A DNA stretch of 64,000 bases from Proteus myxofaciens ATCC 19692 (GTDB taxonomy: Bacteria > Pseudomonadota > Gammaproteobacteria > Enterobacterales > Enterobacteriaceae). Below are positions 52,111-61,114 of the stretch, piece after piece. The stretch is from assembly GCF_001654855.1 (NCBI RefSeq), contig NZ_LXEN01000155.1, forward strand, positions 18,341-82,340, in the 5' to 3' direction. The position numbers and the translations under genes were made by a program. Each line of letters begins with the position of its first letter. Positions within the stretch are counted from its first letter, which is position 1. Below the pieces are notes generated by a model. The model was not told the DNA's origin, searched no databases, and was given only the letters and a program-made list of their open reading frames with translations.

Positions 52111-52227
52111 AATAATATCTTTTCGAGGAACGATTTGCTCATTGTAACTTAAAAACCGAGCTATCCCAAAATAGTGCGGAAACACATATTGAGGAAAATT
52201 CGTAATAAAACGCTTTACAAATGCTAA

Positions 52228-52242
52228 TGATAAGGATTATCA
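52228..52242. promoter_or_regulatory. Fur box and promoter of ryhB
   Basis: TGATAA-GGA-TTATCA is a perfect 6-3-6 palindrome, 13 of 14 defined positions of the 7-1-7 Fur model. It overlaps a -10 element TATCAT (52238-52243) with -35 TTTACA (52214-52219) 18 bp upstream, so Fur binding would block ryhB transcription. Confidence 0.85.
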
Positions 52243-52249
52243 TCCGTAT

Positions 52250-52349
52250 TGTCCTTCAGCGGTAAGAGGTTTTCCGCTTGAAGGGACGACATTGCTCACA
52301 TTGCTTCCAGTATTTTTTTACTAGCCAGCTCGGGTGCTGGCTTTTTTTT
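52250..52349 (+). ncRNA. ryhB: RyhB small regulatory RNA
   Basis: About 100 nt. A 5' hairpin (GTCCTTCAGCGG with CCGCTTGAAGGGAC, 52251-52286) is followed by the RyhB core CGACATTGCTCACATTGCTT (52288-52307) continuing CCAGTATT, identical to the E. coli core as remembered, an A/U-rich Hfq-binding stretch (TATTTTTTTA), and a terminator hairpin AGCCAGC/GCTGGCT with eight T, also as in E. coli. Start position is estimated from the -10 box. RyhB is made when iron is scarce and, with Hfq, shuts down mRNAs of iron-using proteins such as sodB. It lies between pspF and sapA, opposite both. Confidence 0.93.
52323..52349 (+). terminator. Terminator of ryhB
   Basis: AGCCAGC (52323-52329) and GCTGGCT (52336-52342), then TTTTTTT. 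Its plus-strand orientation fits ryhB, not the minus-strand sap and pspF genes. Confidence 0.93.
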
Positions 52350-52370
52350 ATCTATTATTTATCTCTTCAA

Positions 52371-53381
52371 TTATTCATTCGCACTAATACCATGTTTTTT
52401 AATCAACCCACGTAATTGGTCATAGCTTAATGATAATTTTTTAGCCGCTAATTTTTGGTTATAGCGGCTTGCTTTTAATGCGTGTTCTACTATCTCTTTT
52501 TCAGTCTCACTCTGCCAATGGCGTAAATCTAAAGGTAGCTTAGGAAGTATAATGTGATTTGAGTTAGGCTCTTTTTTCGTGATAGGCGTTATTACAGTTG
52601 ATGATTTCAATCTTGCAAAGGGATCAATAATAATATTATCAAGTTCACTATCACTTGTGCCATGGCGATAAACAGAGCGTTCAACGACATTTTTAAGCTC
52701 ACGAATATTGCCAGGCCATGAATAATCTAATAATACTTGCTGAGCCTCTTCACTAAATCCTGGAAAAAATGCAAGACCTAATTCTTGACACATTGCGATA
52801 GCAAAGTTTTCAGCTAATAACATAATATCAGCAGGGCGTTCTCTTAAAGGTGGGATTTTAATAACATCAAATGCGAGCCTATCTAGCAAATCAGCTCTAA
52901 ACTTACCTTCTTCAGCCATAGTAGGTAAATCGGCATTGGTTGCGCAGATAAGTCTTACATCAACATGAAGTGATTGACTACCACCAACACGCTCTAAATG
53001 GCCATACTCAATAACTCTTAGTAATTTTTCTTGCACTAACATAGGTGCTGTTGCAAGTTCATCGAGAAATAAAGACCCCCCATCAGCGCGCTCAAAGCGA
53101 CCTTGATGGCGATTTTTAGCACCAGTAAATGCACCAGCTTCATGGCCAAAAAGCTCAGAATCTAGCAAGTTTTCATTAAGCGCAGAACAATTAATAGAAA
53201 TAAAAGGCCCTTGCCACCAAGGCGAAAGATAGTGCAATCGATGTGCAATCAGCTCTTTACCTGTCCCTCGTTCACCAATAATTAAGACAGGCTTTTTCAA
53301 TTGAGCAAGAGCAGATGTTTGCTCTAATACATCAATAAATTGGCTATCTATTCCGATTATATTTTCTGTATTTTCATTCAT
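52371..53381 (-). CDS. pspF: PspF, sigma-54 enhancer-binding activator
   Basis: 336 residues; AAA+ domain with Walker A GERGTGKEL, the sigma-54 contact GAFTGA (in GHEAGAFTGAKNR), Walker B GGSLFLDELA, and a C-terminal Fis-type HTH (NQKLAAKKLSLSYDQLRGLIKKHG). No receiver domain, as usual; its activity is held off by PspA. Divergent from pspA with a sigma-54 promoter between. Confidence 0.96.
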   Translation of the reverse strand: MNENTENIIGIDSQFIDVLEQTSALAQLKKPVLIIGERGTGKELIAHRLHYLSPWWQGPFISINCSALNENLLDSELFGHEAGAFTGAKNRHQGRFERADGGSLFLDELATAPMLVQEKLLRVIEYGHLERVGGSQSLHVDVRLICATNADLPTMAEEGKFRADLLDRLAFDVIKIPPLRERPADIMLLAENFAIAMCQELGLAFFPGFSEEAQQVLLDYSWPGNIRELKNVVERSVYRHGTSDSELDNIIIDPFARLKSSTVITPITKKEPNSNHIILPKLPLDLRHWQSETEKEIVEHALKASRYNQKLAAKKLSLSYDQLRGLIKKHGISANE

Positions 53382-53490
53382 TGGTTAAATTCACCATATT
53401 GAGGTATTTTTTACTATTCTAGCAGTGGGTCGAAAAATATACTAATTTAATAAATCTTTATTTATTAGTATGTTATGGTAATTGAAAAAG

Positions 53491-53506
53491 TTGGCACGTA
53501 AATTGT
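53491..53506 (+). promoter_or_regulatory. Sigma-54 promoter of pspABCD
   Basis: TTGGCACGTAAATTGT carries the -24 GG and -12 G of the sigma-54 consensus (TGGCACG-N4-TTG), and is one base from the E. coli pspA promoter as I recall it. It is about 90 bp before the pspA ATG. PspF enhancer sites should lie in 53400-53480. Confidence 0.9.
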
Positions 53507-53596
53507 ATTAACTACAGTAGACAGCGTTATTAAAAGTGACGCAATTAATGAAACAATTAAACAATACTATTTATCATAGCTATTAAGGATGACAAC

Positions 53597-54265
53597 ATGG
53601 GTATATTTTCACGTTTTGCCGACATTATTAACGCCAATATCGCTTCTTTATTAGATAAAGCGGAAGATCCTGAAAAAATGATCCGTTTGATGATCCAAGA
53701 AATGGAAGACATGCTAGTCGAAATTCGTACGACATCAGCACGTACTCTAGCGGAAAAAAGAGGCTTAGAACGTCGTATCGAACAAGCCGAAAAACAGATA
53801 AAAGATTGGCAAGATAAAGCTGAGCTTGCTTTAGTTAAAGAAAAAGAAGATTTAGCGAGAGCTGCTTTGATAGAGAAGCAACGTGTAGCATCAGTCTGTG
53901 ACACATTAAAGCACGAATTAATTATTATTGATGAAACCTTAGAACGTCTAAAAGGTGAAATTAATGAATTAGAAAATAAACTGACAGAAACGCGTGCAAA
54001 ACAACAATCTTTAGTTGTTCGTCATCAAGCCGCTAACTCATCACGTCAAGTACGTCGTCAGTTAGATAGTGGAAAAATGGACGCAGCAATGGCGCGTTTC
54101 GAACAATTTGAACGCCGTATTGACCATATGGAAGGTGAAGCACAAAGCTACGGATTAGGAAAAGAAAAGTCATTAGAGCAACAGTTTGCTGAATTAAAAG
54201 CGGATGACGAAATTAGCGCGCAATTAGCTGCATTAAAAGCTAAAATTAATACTAATAAAGAGTAA
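53597..54265 (+). CDS. pspA: PspA, phage-shock effector and membrane-maintenance protein
   Basis: 222 residues (same as E. coli). Almost entirely coiled coil with two N-terminal amphipathic helices ([21 protein letters not shown]). An ESCRT-III-like protein that binds PspF when idle and polymerises on stressed membranes. GGATGAC ribosome site. First gene of pspABCD. Confidence 0.97.
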   Translation: MGIFSRFADIINANIASLLDKAEDPEKMIRLMIQEMEDMLVEIRTTSARTLAEKRGLERRIEQAEKQIKDWQDKAELALVKEKEDLARAALIEKQRVASVCDTLKHELIIIDETLERLKGEINELENKLTETRAKQQSLVVRHQAANSSRQVRRQLDSGKMDAAMARFEQFERRIDHMEGEAQSYGLGKEKSLEQQFAELKADDEISAQLAALKAKINTNKE

Positions 54266-54301
54266 CAGCAAACGTAATAACTACCTTATAAAGGATATGT
54301 A

Positions 54302-54532
54302 ATGGGCTATATATTTCTGGGAATACCACTGACGATTTTTATCTTATTTGTTCTGCCTATTTGGCTGTGGTTACACTATAGCGGTAAAAAAGGTGTGAGT
54401 AATGGTCAGCTAACCCAACAAGAAATGCAGCGACTGAGCGCGCTGGTAGATAAAGCTCAGCAAATGCAAGAACGCATCAAAACCTTAGAATCAATACTTG
54501 ATGCAGAACATCCTAACTGGAGGCAATCATAG
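54302..54532 (+). CDS. pspB: PspB, phage-shock signal protein
   Basis: 76 residues. N-terminal membrane helix (FLGIPLTIFILFVLPIWLWLHY) then a leucine-zipper-like cytoplasmic helix. With PspC it senses membrane stress and draws PspA from PspF. AAGGATA upstream; its stop overlaps the pspC GTG by one base. Confidence 0.95.
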   Translation: MGYIFLGIPLTIFILFVLPIWLWLHYSGKKGVSNGQLTQQEMQRLSALVDKAQQMQERIKTLESILDAEHPNWRQS

Positions 54533-54888
54533 TGTCGATGCAAAATAAACAACTGTATCGTATGCCACAAGAGGGCATGATCCGTGGTGTATGCGCTGGG
54601 CTTGCCCATTACTTTAATATTCCTGTTCTGCTTGTCAGAGTTATTGCGGTAATTGCTCTTTTTGCTGGTTTTTTTGGTTTTACTCTTGTTGCTTATTTTA
54701 TTTTAAGTTTCTTTATGGAGCCCGCTCCTGATAACTATTTACAAAATTATGAACAACAAGAAGATTTAAAAGAGATTTTAAGTAGCGTTGATAACCAGTT
54801 GATCCGAGAAGAAAAACGTTTACAACAAATTGAACGTTATATCACATCTTCAACTTATCAGTTAAATAAACGCTTTCGAGATCTGTAA
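54532..54888 (+). CDS. pspC: PspC, phage-shock signal protein
   Basis: 118 residues, GTG start at 54532 with GGAGG (54519-54523) at 8 bp; ATG 54538 is an alternative. PspC domain: LYRMPQEGMIRGVCAGLAHYF then a membrane helix LVRVIAVIALFAGFFGFTLVAYFI and a C-terminal coiled coil. Partner of PspB. Confidence 0.95.
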   Translation: MSMQNKQLYRMPQEGMIRGVCAGLAHYFNIPVLLVRVIAVIALFAGFFGFTLVAYFILSFFMEPAPDNYLQNYEQQEDLKEILSSVDNQLIREEKRLQQIERYITSSTYQLNKRFRDL

Positions 54889-55002
54889 CTTTTTTGATAT
54901 TTCATCTGATAACACGCTCCATTCTTGGGGCGTCTTTCTTTAAAACGCATATTAATTCTATGCACGAACATTTAAAAATCAGATGTTATTGAGGAGAATG
55001 CA

Positions 55003-55257
55003 ATGAAAAATACTCCCGCTGTAGTAACCTTAAAAACAAATAATCTCACCCAAATTGCCAAAAAAGGGTTAACATTCGGCTTTATGCTATTCACTTTATT
55101 AGGACCTGCCGCTATAACGGGAGGTATTTTAAAACGTATAAGCAGTAAGCCTTTACGTTGGTTGGTTCTATTGATAGCTGAGCCTATTATCAAGGCGGGT
55201 GTAAATAAGCTATCGCGTCACGTGTCTTGGGAGAAACATGAAACGCCTACAAAATGA
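55003..55257 (+). CDS. pspD: PspD, phage-shock protein D
   Basis: 84 residues (E. coli 73) with GAGGAGA ribosome site. One hydrophobic stretch (GLTFGFMLFTLLGPAAITGG) and basic C-terminal helix. Membrane-associated, role unclear. The 3' end overlaps ycjX by 20 bp, joining the psp operon to ycjXF. Confidence 0.88.
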   Translation: MKNTPAVVTLKTNNLTQIAKKGLTFGFMLFTLLGPAAITGGILKRISSKPLRWLVLLIAEPIIKAGVNKLSRHVSWEKHETPTK

Positions 55258-56632
55258 ATTAACTGCTTTTATTAACCGCGGAATAGATAGGCATCTGCGT
55301 CTCGCTGTAACAGGATTAAGCCGTAGCGGTAAAACGGCTTTTATTACTTCATTGGTTAATCAATTAATCAATATTCACAGTGGGGCGCGCTTGCCTTTAT
55401 TTTCAGCTGCACGTAATAAACAATTATTGGGCATAAAACGGATTCCTCAGCACCATTTAAATATTCCTCGTTTTACCTATGACGAATCTATGGCATCGCT
55501 TTACCACATGCCACCACAGTGGCCCCAGCCAACTAAAGGTGTCAGTGAAATTCGCCTACAGCTTCGTTATCGCTCTAATGAATCACTAAGTCGCTTTATT
55601 AAAGATACTTCATCACTTTATTTAGAAATTGTCGATTATCCAGGTGAATGGCTATTAGATTTACCTATGTTAGAGCAGGACTATTTTGCATGGTCTGAGC
55701 AAATGAATGCTATTAATCGGCAACGAATAACGCCTGAACAACAATGGCAAATGCTCGTTAAAAAATGCGATCCTTTTGCGCCTGTTGATGAAACATTATT
55801 AGCAGATATAGCAGCTGCATATACAGAATATTTATTAGCCTGTAAGAAAGAAGGGCTTCATTTTATTCAACCAGGTCGTTTTGTATTACCTGGCGAATTA
55901 GAAGGTGCGCCAGTATTGCAGTTTTTTCCATGGCCGAATTTATCATCAAGCGATTTCGCCAAATTTAAAAATGCAGATAAACGTTCAAATATTGGCGTGT
56001 TAAAACAACGTTATGAATATTATGGACAACATGTTGTTAAAGGATTTTATCGGGATCATTTTCAAGGGTTTGATAGACAAATCGTTCTTGTGGATTGCTT
56101 ACAGCCTCTCAATCAAGGCGCCGAAGTCTTTAATGATATGCGACAAGCATTGACACAATTAATGCACAGTTTTCATTATGGTAAAAGAACACTATTGAGA
56201 CGTTTATTTTCACCTTGTATTGATAAACTCTTATTTGCTGCAACAAAGGCTGATCATATTACTGCTGACCAACATGAAAATTTAGTGTCACTACTTCAGC
56301 AAATTATTCAAGAAGCGAAACAAAATGCGATATTTGAAGGTATTAGTATTGATTGTATGGGGCTTGCTTCTATTTGTGCGACTGAAAGTGGAATAGTCGA
56401 CAGCCATGGCGAAAAAATTCCTGCTTTAAAAGGTTATCGTTTATCAGATAATAAACCATTAGTCTATTTTCCTGGAGAAGTGCCTAAACGATTACCAAAA
56501 GCAGATTTTTGGCAAAAACAAGGTTTTAGTTTTGAGTCATTCAGACCACAACAAATTTCAAGAGACAATGCGATACCTCATATACGAATGGATAGTGTAA
56601 TGGAATTTTTGTTAGGGGATAAACTAAAATGA
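55238..56632 (+). CDS. ycjX: YcjX, DUF463 P-loop protein
   Basis: 464 residues. P-loop [10 protein letters not shown] at about 27-36; downstream DYPGEW (switch-like, about 122-127) and TKADHI typical of GTPase-like folds. Member of the extended psp regulon in E. coli (ycjXF co-induced). Biochemical role unknown. Translationally coupled to pspD and ycjF (ATGA overlap). Confidence 0.93.
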   Translation: MKRLQNELTAFINRGIDRHLRLAVTGLSRSGKTAFITSLVNQLINIHSGARLPLFSAARNKQLLGIKRIPQHHLNIPRFTYDESMASLYHMPPQWPQPTKGVSEIRLQLRYRSNESLSRFIKDTSSLYLEIVDYPGEWLLDLPMLEQDYFAWSEQMNAINRQRITPEQQWQMLVKKCDPFAPVDETLLADIAAAYTEYLLACKKEGLHFIQPGRFVLPGELEGAPVLQFFPWPNLSSSDFAKFKNADKRSNIGVLKQRYEYYGQHVVKGFYRDHFQGFDRQIVLVDCLQPLNQGAEVFNDMRQALTQLMHSFHYGKRTLLRRLFSPCIDKLLFAATKADHITADQHENLVSLLQQIIQEAKQNAIFEGISIDCMGLASICATESGIVDSHGEKIPALKGYRLSDNKPLVYFPGEVPKRLPKADFWQKQGFSFESFRPQQISRDNAIPHIRMDSVMEFLLGDKLK

Positions 56633-57699
56633 GTGAACCCATTAAATCGAGAATCGATTTTAATGAAACGCTATATAGTGACAACGTCACCTATAACAAT
56701 AATGAAGAAATTAGCGTTAAAAAAAGTATCGACTTTAACGAAGATGAGCAGTTTATTGCATATAACCCACAACTTGATGAAGTAGAGATTGAAGGGCGTA
56801 TAGAAAACGAAGTACAAACAATTTTAAAACCGAAAAAAAGCTTATGGAAAAGTTTATTAAAAACAGCTACAGCAATATTAGGTGTTAGTGTTATCGCTCA
56901 GACTGGACAATGGATTTATGATTCTTGGATAAATTCTGATTGGATAGCTTTGGGGGCTGCTAGTGCTGGTGGATTAATTGTCATTGCGGGATTTGGCTCA
57001 GTAATCACAGAATGGCGTCGTATTTATCGTTTACGACAACGAGCTGATGAACGGGATGAAGCAAAAGAGCTACTCTATAGTCATGGAATCGGCAAAGGAA
57101 AATCATTTTGTGATAACTTAGCTAAACAAGCGGGTATTATGCCACAACATCCTGCTTTTATTCATTGGCAAACTACGCTACATGATACTCATAATGACAA
57201 AGAAGTTTTAGAACTTTATAGCCAATTAGTTCAACCTATTTTAGATAAACAGGCAAGAGCCGAAATAAGTCGTTCAGCTGCAGAATCTACACTTATGATT
57301 GCAGTGAGTCCGTTAGCTATGGTTGATATGGCTTTTATCGGCTGGCGTAATATTCGTTTGATTAATGAGATTGCACAAATTTATGGTATCGAGTTAGGAT
57401 ATTACAGTCGATTAAAACTATTTCGCTTAGTGCTAGTTAATATTGCTTTTGCAGGTGCAACAGAGCTTGTGAGGGAAGTGGGTATGGATTGGCTTTCACA
57501 AGATATCGCAGCACGCTTGTCAACAAGGGCGGCTCAAGGTATTGGTGCTGGATTACTAACGGCAAGGTTAGGCATAAAAGCGATGGAACTTTGTAGGCCA
57601 TTACCCTGGATTGATGGTGATAAACCAAAATTAGGCGATTTTAGAAAAGAACTTATAGGTCAATTAAAAAATACACTAAATAGAAAGAGAAAAGAATAA
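56629..57699 (+). CDS. ycjF: YcjF, DUF697 membrane protein
   Basis: 356 residues (E. coli 353). Acidic N-terminal 80 residues, two membrane helices ([19 protein letters not shown] and [17 protein letters not shown]), then the DUF697 domain. Overlaps ycjX by four bases. Inner-membrane partner of YcjX, function unknown. Confidence 0.92.
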   Translation: MSEPIKSRIDFNETLYSDNVTYNNNEEISVKKSIDFNEDEQFIAYNPQLDEVEIEGRIENEVQTILKPKKSLWKSLLKTATAILGVSVIAQTGQWIYDSWINSDWIALGAASAGGLIVIAGFGSVITEWRRIYRLRQRADERDEAKELLYSHGIGKGKSFCDNLAKQAGIMPQHPAFIHWQTTLHDTHNDKEVLELYSQLVQPILDKQARAEISRSAAESTLMIAVSPLAMVDMAFIGWRNIRLINEIAQIYGIELGYYSRLKLFRLVLVNIAFAGATELVREVGMDWLSQDIAARLSTRAAQGIGAGLLTARLGIKAMELCRPLPWIDGDKPKLGDFRKELIGQLKNTLNRKRKE

Positions 57700-58181
57700 T
57701 AAAAAATTTCAAAAAATAGTCATAGATATTACCTATGGCTATTTTTTTAATGACGAAAAAAACAATAAAATTATATAAAACAAACTAATTTATGAAAATA
57801 GAATTTATTTTTAAGTGGGTAATTAATATTATTAAATAATAAAAAAGTTTATTTAGATATAAATTATCGACTTAACCCTTAGAGAATCAATAAAATAAGG
57901 TATTGTAAAAAATATAATAATTCCAATTTATTATTTAAAAAAACAAAAAATTAATAAAAATTGTTTTTTGATAGAAATGTATATTAATTTTAGTATGATA
58001 AATAGTATCAAACACAGCATAAGCATACTACTTTAATTATATATACTTCAAGTGGGAAAATTAGTTTAATTTTACTTTATAAAAATGTTTTATTTACATT
58101 CTAACGGTAAGATTATAAAAATACTTTTATACTTATCTATAATTAGGTATATGAATTATTAATAATAAAGGAAAGCATACC
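57700..58181. other. AT-rich region after ycjF
   Basis: 482 bp without a gene. Terminator at 57713-57748 then very AT-rich DNA leading to the next orphan. Nothing else recognised. Confidence 0.5.
57713..57748 (+). terminator. Terminator of psp-ycjXF
   Basis: AAAATAGTCATAG pairs with CTATGGCTATTTT; T run follows. Confidence 0.88.
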
Positions 58182-58598
58182 ATGAAAAAAATAGAGGTGA
58201 AAGCGATAAAAAAATTAACTAAACAAAGACGTAAACTCTATGTTTGTTCCACTTTTAATCAGCAAAATTTGGTAAATCATCTAGGTGCTTTTATTCCTAT
58301 TTTAAATGAGACTATTGCTGAAATTAAAAAAAATCAGCAAAATTATCAACAAAATCACGCGAAGCAATTACTAATCAGAGAAACATCACAATTATTTGTA
58401 TGCTTGACTGATAAAGAAAAGAAAGAAGCTGCAATCAATTCATTAGATTACCTTTTATTCTGTTTTGAAAATGGGTGTAAAACAATTAAAAGTGTCATTA
58501 GACAAGAAATGATGCCATTAATAAAAAAAATCGAACATCTTATTGATTTTGAGCTAAAAAAAGTAATTAAACCTTTAAAGTTCACTTTTTGGAGATAA
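58182..58598 (+). CDS. Unrecognised 138-aa basic helical protein
   Basis: I do not recognise it. Rich in Lys, Ile and Gln, predicted mostly helical, no signal peptide or membrane helix. Begins MKKIEVKAIKKLTKQRRKLYV with AAGGAAAG upstream. Two spaced Cys near residues 22 and 75. Located between ycjF and tyrR, which are adjacent in E. coli, in unusually AT-rich DNA. Likely a recent lineage-specific gene. Confidence 0.6.
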   Translation: MKKIEVKAIKKLTKQRRKLYVCSTFNQQNLVNHLGAFIPILNETIAEIKKNQQNYQQNHAKQLLIRETSQLFVCLTDKEKKEAAINSLDYLLFCFENGCKTIKSVIRQEMMPLIKKIEHLIDFELKKVIKPLKFTFWR

Positions 58599-58668
58599 AT
58601 AAAATTATAATTTATTTTTGTGTATAATTTGAAAGCTAATTCATTTGTGCAAAAATAAATGCTAGTAG

Positions 58669-58686
58669 TGTCAACCTTTGCTGACA
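58669..58686. promoter_or_regulatory. Candidate TyrR box upstream of tyrR
   Basis: TGTCAA-CCTTTG-CTGACA fits the TGTAAA-N6-TTTACA TyrR box at 9 of 12 positions, with the key outer TG-T and ACA intact. It lies just upstream of a likely promoter (-10 TATAAT at 58714-58719). E. coli tyrR is autoregulated. Confidence 0.55.
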
Positions 58687-58762
58687 AGACTCTTTATTTA
58701 GTTGATATTTATGTATAATATCTAAAATTAGTTCAGGGTCACCAGTATTAAGAAGGTTGAAA

Positions 58763-60328
58763 ATGCGTTTAGAAGTCACTTGTGAAGATCGCATCGGGTT
58801 AACCCGTGAATTATTAGATCTGCTTGTTTTAAAAAATATCGACTTACGAGGAATAGAAATATTACCTATCGGCTTAATATATTTGAATTTTTCACAAATA
58901 GATTTCGATATATTCCAGCCATTAATGGCAGAGATAAGACGAATTAATGGAGTTACAGATGTACGTACTGTTACATTTATGCCTTCAGAACAAGAACACA
59001 AGGCAATGTGGACTTTGCTTGAGTCTGTTCCAGTTCCCGTCTTTTCTATTAATATCAAAGGCCATATTAAACTATTAAATCCAGCGACACGCCACCTTTT
59101 TGATATACCGGTGGATGATAACAGCGAAAAATCATTTAACCAATTAATTCCTAATTTTAATATTTATCGTTGGTTAGAACAAAAAGATCCTCATGCTGAA
59201 ATAATTCCACTCACATTTAAAAAACAAAAATTTGATATGGAAATTGTGCCTATCAAATTAGTCGATGATGAACAATATTATCATTGTGTGGGTGCGTTCG
59301 TTTTATTGAAATACAGTGATATATTGCATGAGCATGCATCTTTAATTACTCATGATGATAGTGGATTTAATCAAATTATTGCTGTTAGCGCTATAATGAA
59401 ACAAATTGTTGAGCAAGCAAAGAAAATGTCAAAAATGGATGCACCATTATTGCTTGTGGGTGATACGGGTACGGGTAAAGATATTTTTGCTAAAGCCTGT
59501 CATTTACTCAGTAATCGCTCAAGATATCCATTCCTTGGTCTAAATTGTGCTTCTTTACCTGATGATGTTGTTGAAAATGAATTATTTGGTTATGCAGCGG
59601 GTGCTTATCCTAATGCAATTGAAGGCAAAAAAGGATTTTTTGAACAAGCGAATAATGGCACCGTTTTACTGGATGAAATTGGTGAAATGTCACCACAAAT
59701 GCAAATTAAATTATTACGTTTCTTAAACGATGGTACCTTTCGTCGAGTCGGTGAAGAGCATGAAGTTAAGGTTGATATTCGAATTATTTGTGCCACTCAA
59801 AAGAATCTATGGGAATTAGTACAAAAAGGTTTATTTAGAGAAGATCTTTATTATCGATTAAATGTATTAACATTAACATTGCCACCATTGTGTGATAGAA
59901 AGGCAGATATAATGCCATTAGTTACTTATTTTGTTAGCCAATATTGCAATGAACAGAAAGTGACAAAACCACTTTTCTCACCGGAATTATCATCCTATTT
60001 AGCACAGTATACCTGGCCTGGTAATATAAGACAGCTTCGCAATACAATATATCAAGCAATGGCACAACTAACAGGTAATACTTTACGTGTGCAAGATATT
60101 ACACTACCAGAACAGAAAGCAGAAACGCTGTTTGATGAAGAGCTTTTAGAAGGTTCTTTGGATGAAATGACAAAACGTTTTGAGGCTTCTATTTTAGCTC
60201 GTTTATATCGTGATTATCCTAGTACTCGTAAATTAGCTAAACGTTTAGGAATATCACATACAGCGATTGCAAATAAGTTGAGAGAGTATAATTTAACCAA
60301 TAAGAAAAACGAGGACAGCGAAAGCTAA
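58763..60328 (+). CDS. tyrR: TyrR, aromatic amino acid regulator
   Basis: 521 residues (E. coli 513) from ATG 58763, preceded by AAGG. N-terminal ACT domain (MRLEVTCEDRIGLTRELLDLL), PAS-like domain, AAA+ domain with Walker A GDTGTGKDI and Walker B GTVLLDEIGE, and Fis-type HTH (STRKLAKRLGISHTAIANKL). Regulates aromatic amino acid synthesis and transport on sigma-70 promoters. Where E. coli TyrR has a short ELFGHAPEGKKG loop, this protein has ELFGYAAGAYPNAIEGKKG, a partial GAFTGA-like insertion. Confidence 0.96.
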   Translation: MRLEVTCEDRIGLTRELLDLLVLKNIDLRGIEILPIGLIYLNFSQIDFDIFQPLMAEIRRINGVTDVRTVTFMPSEQEHKAMWTLLESVPVPVFSINIKGHIKLLNPATRHLFDIPVDDNSEKSFNQLIPNFNIYRWLEQKDPHAEIIPLTFKKQKFDMEIVPIKLVDDEQYYHCVGAFVLLKYSDILHEHASLITHDDSGFNQIIAVSAIMKQIVEQAKKMSKMDAPLLLVGDTGTGKDIFAKACHLLSNRSRYPFLGLNCASLPDDVVENELFGYAAGAYPNAIEGKKGFFEQANNGTVLLDEIGEMSPQMQIKLLRFLNDGTFRRVGEEHEVKVDIRIICATQKNLWELVQKGLFREDLYYRLNVLTLTLPPLCDRKADIMPLVTYFVSQYCNEQKVTKPLFSPELSSYLAQYTWPGNIRQLRNTIYQAMAQLTGNTLRVQDITLPEQKAETLFDEELLEGSLDEMTKRFEASILARLYRDYPSTRKLAKRLGISHTAIANKLREYNLTNKKNEDSES

Positions 60329-60344
60329 TCTTGTTCATACTGAT

Positions 60345-60370
60345 AAAAAACGGGCATTAGGCCCGTTTTT
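60345..60370. terminator. Bidirectional terminator between tyrR and tpx
   Basis: AAAAACGGGC and GCCCGTTTTT form a 10-bp stem between convergent genes. Confidence 0.92.
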
Positions 60371-60385
60371 ATTTCAATATTATTA

Positions 60386-60889
60386 TTATTTTAGCGCTTT
60401 TAATGCACCATCATAATTAGGCTCTGTTGTTATTTCATCAACTAGCTGAGTATAAATAACATTATCATTTTCATCTAAAACGATAACTGCACGGCTAGCA
60501 AGACCCGCTAATGGGCCTGATGTTATCGCAACACCATAATCTTCTTTGAATTGAGCACCACGCATTGTAGATAGTGTAACAACATTATCTAAACCTTCAG
60601 CACCACAAAAACGTGCTTGAGCAAAAGGTAAATCAGCAGAAATACACAAAACAACAGTATTATCCAATTCATTAGCGACTTTGTTAAACTGGCGAACACT
60701 TGCTGCACAAACACCAGTATCAACACTTGGGAAAATATTTAGCACTTTGCGCTTACCCGCAAATTTAGCTAATGAAACATCATTAAGATCTTTATCTACT
60801 AAAGAAAACGCAGGTGCTTTTTCGCCAACAGTCAGAAATTTTCCACCTAGGGTGATTGGATTTCCTTGTAATGTGACTTGATGTGCCAT
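60386..60889 (-). CDS. tpx: Thiol peroxidase Tpx
   Basis: 167 residues (E. coli 168). Atypical 2-Cys peroxiredoxin: peroxidatic Cys61 in [12 protein letters not shown] and resolving Cys95 in RFCGAEGL (E. coli numbering). Thioredoxin-dependent reduction of lipid and other hydroperoxides. GGAGAAC ribosome site. Next to tyrR as in E. coli. Confidence 0.97.
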   Translation of the reverse strand: MAHQVTLQGNPITLGGKFLTVGEKAPAFSLVDKDLNDVSLAKFAGKRKVLNIFPSVDTGVCAASVRQFNKVANELDNTVVLCISADLPFAQARFCGAEGLDNVVTLSTMRGAQFKEDYGVAITSGPLAGLASRAVIVLDENDNVIYTQLVDEITTEPNYDGALKALK

Positions 60890-61114
60890 TGTAGTTCTCC
60901 TCTATTTGTTATCAGACTAACTATTATTTGTACTAAATGATTAATCATTCATTTTGTTCAACGTTTAATCATTATTAAATTTTATGGCTATTTTTAAGTG
61001 TTTCAGTAAAAAAGCAAAATTTCATAAAATAATTGCAATCTGTGATTGTGCCTTTCTTTTAGGCTCTTATAATTATTATGTTTATTCTCTTATAGATTAC
61101 AGGACGAAACAGAC

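Noticed and set aside
53557..53904. 115-codon minus-strand frame
   Set aside because: Antisense shadow of pspA.
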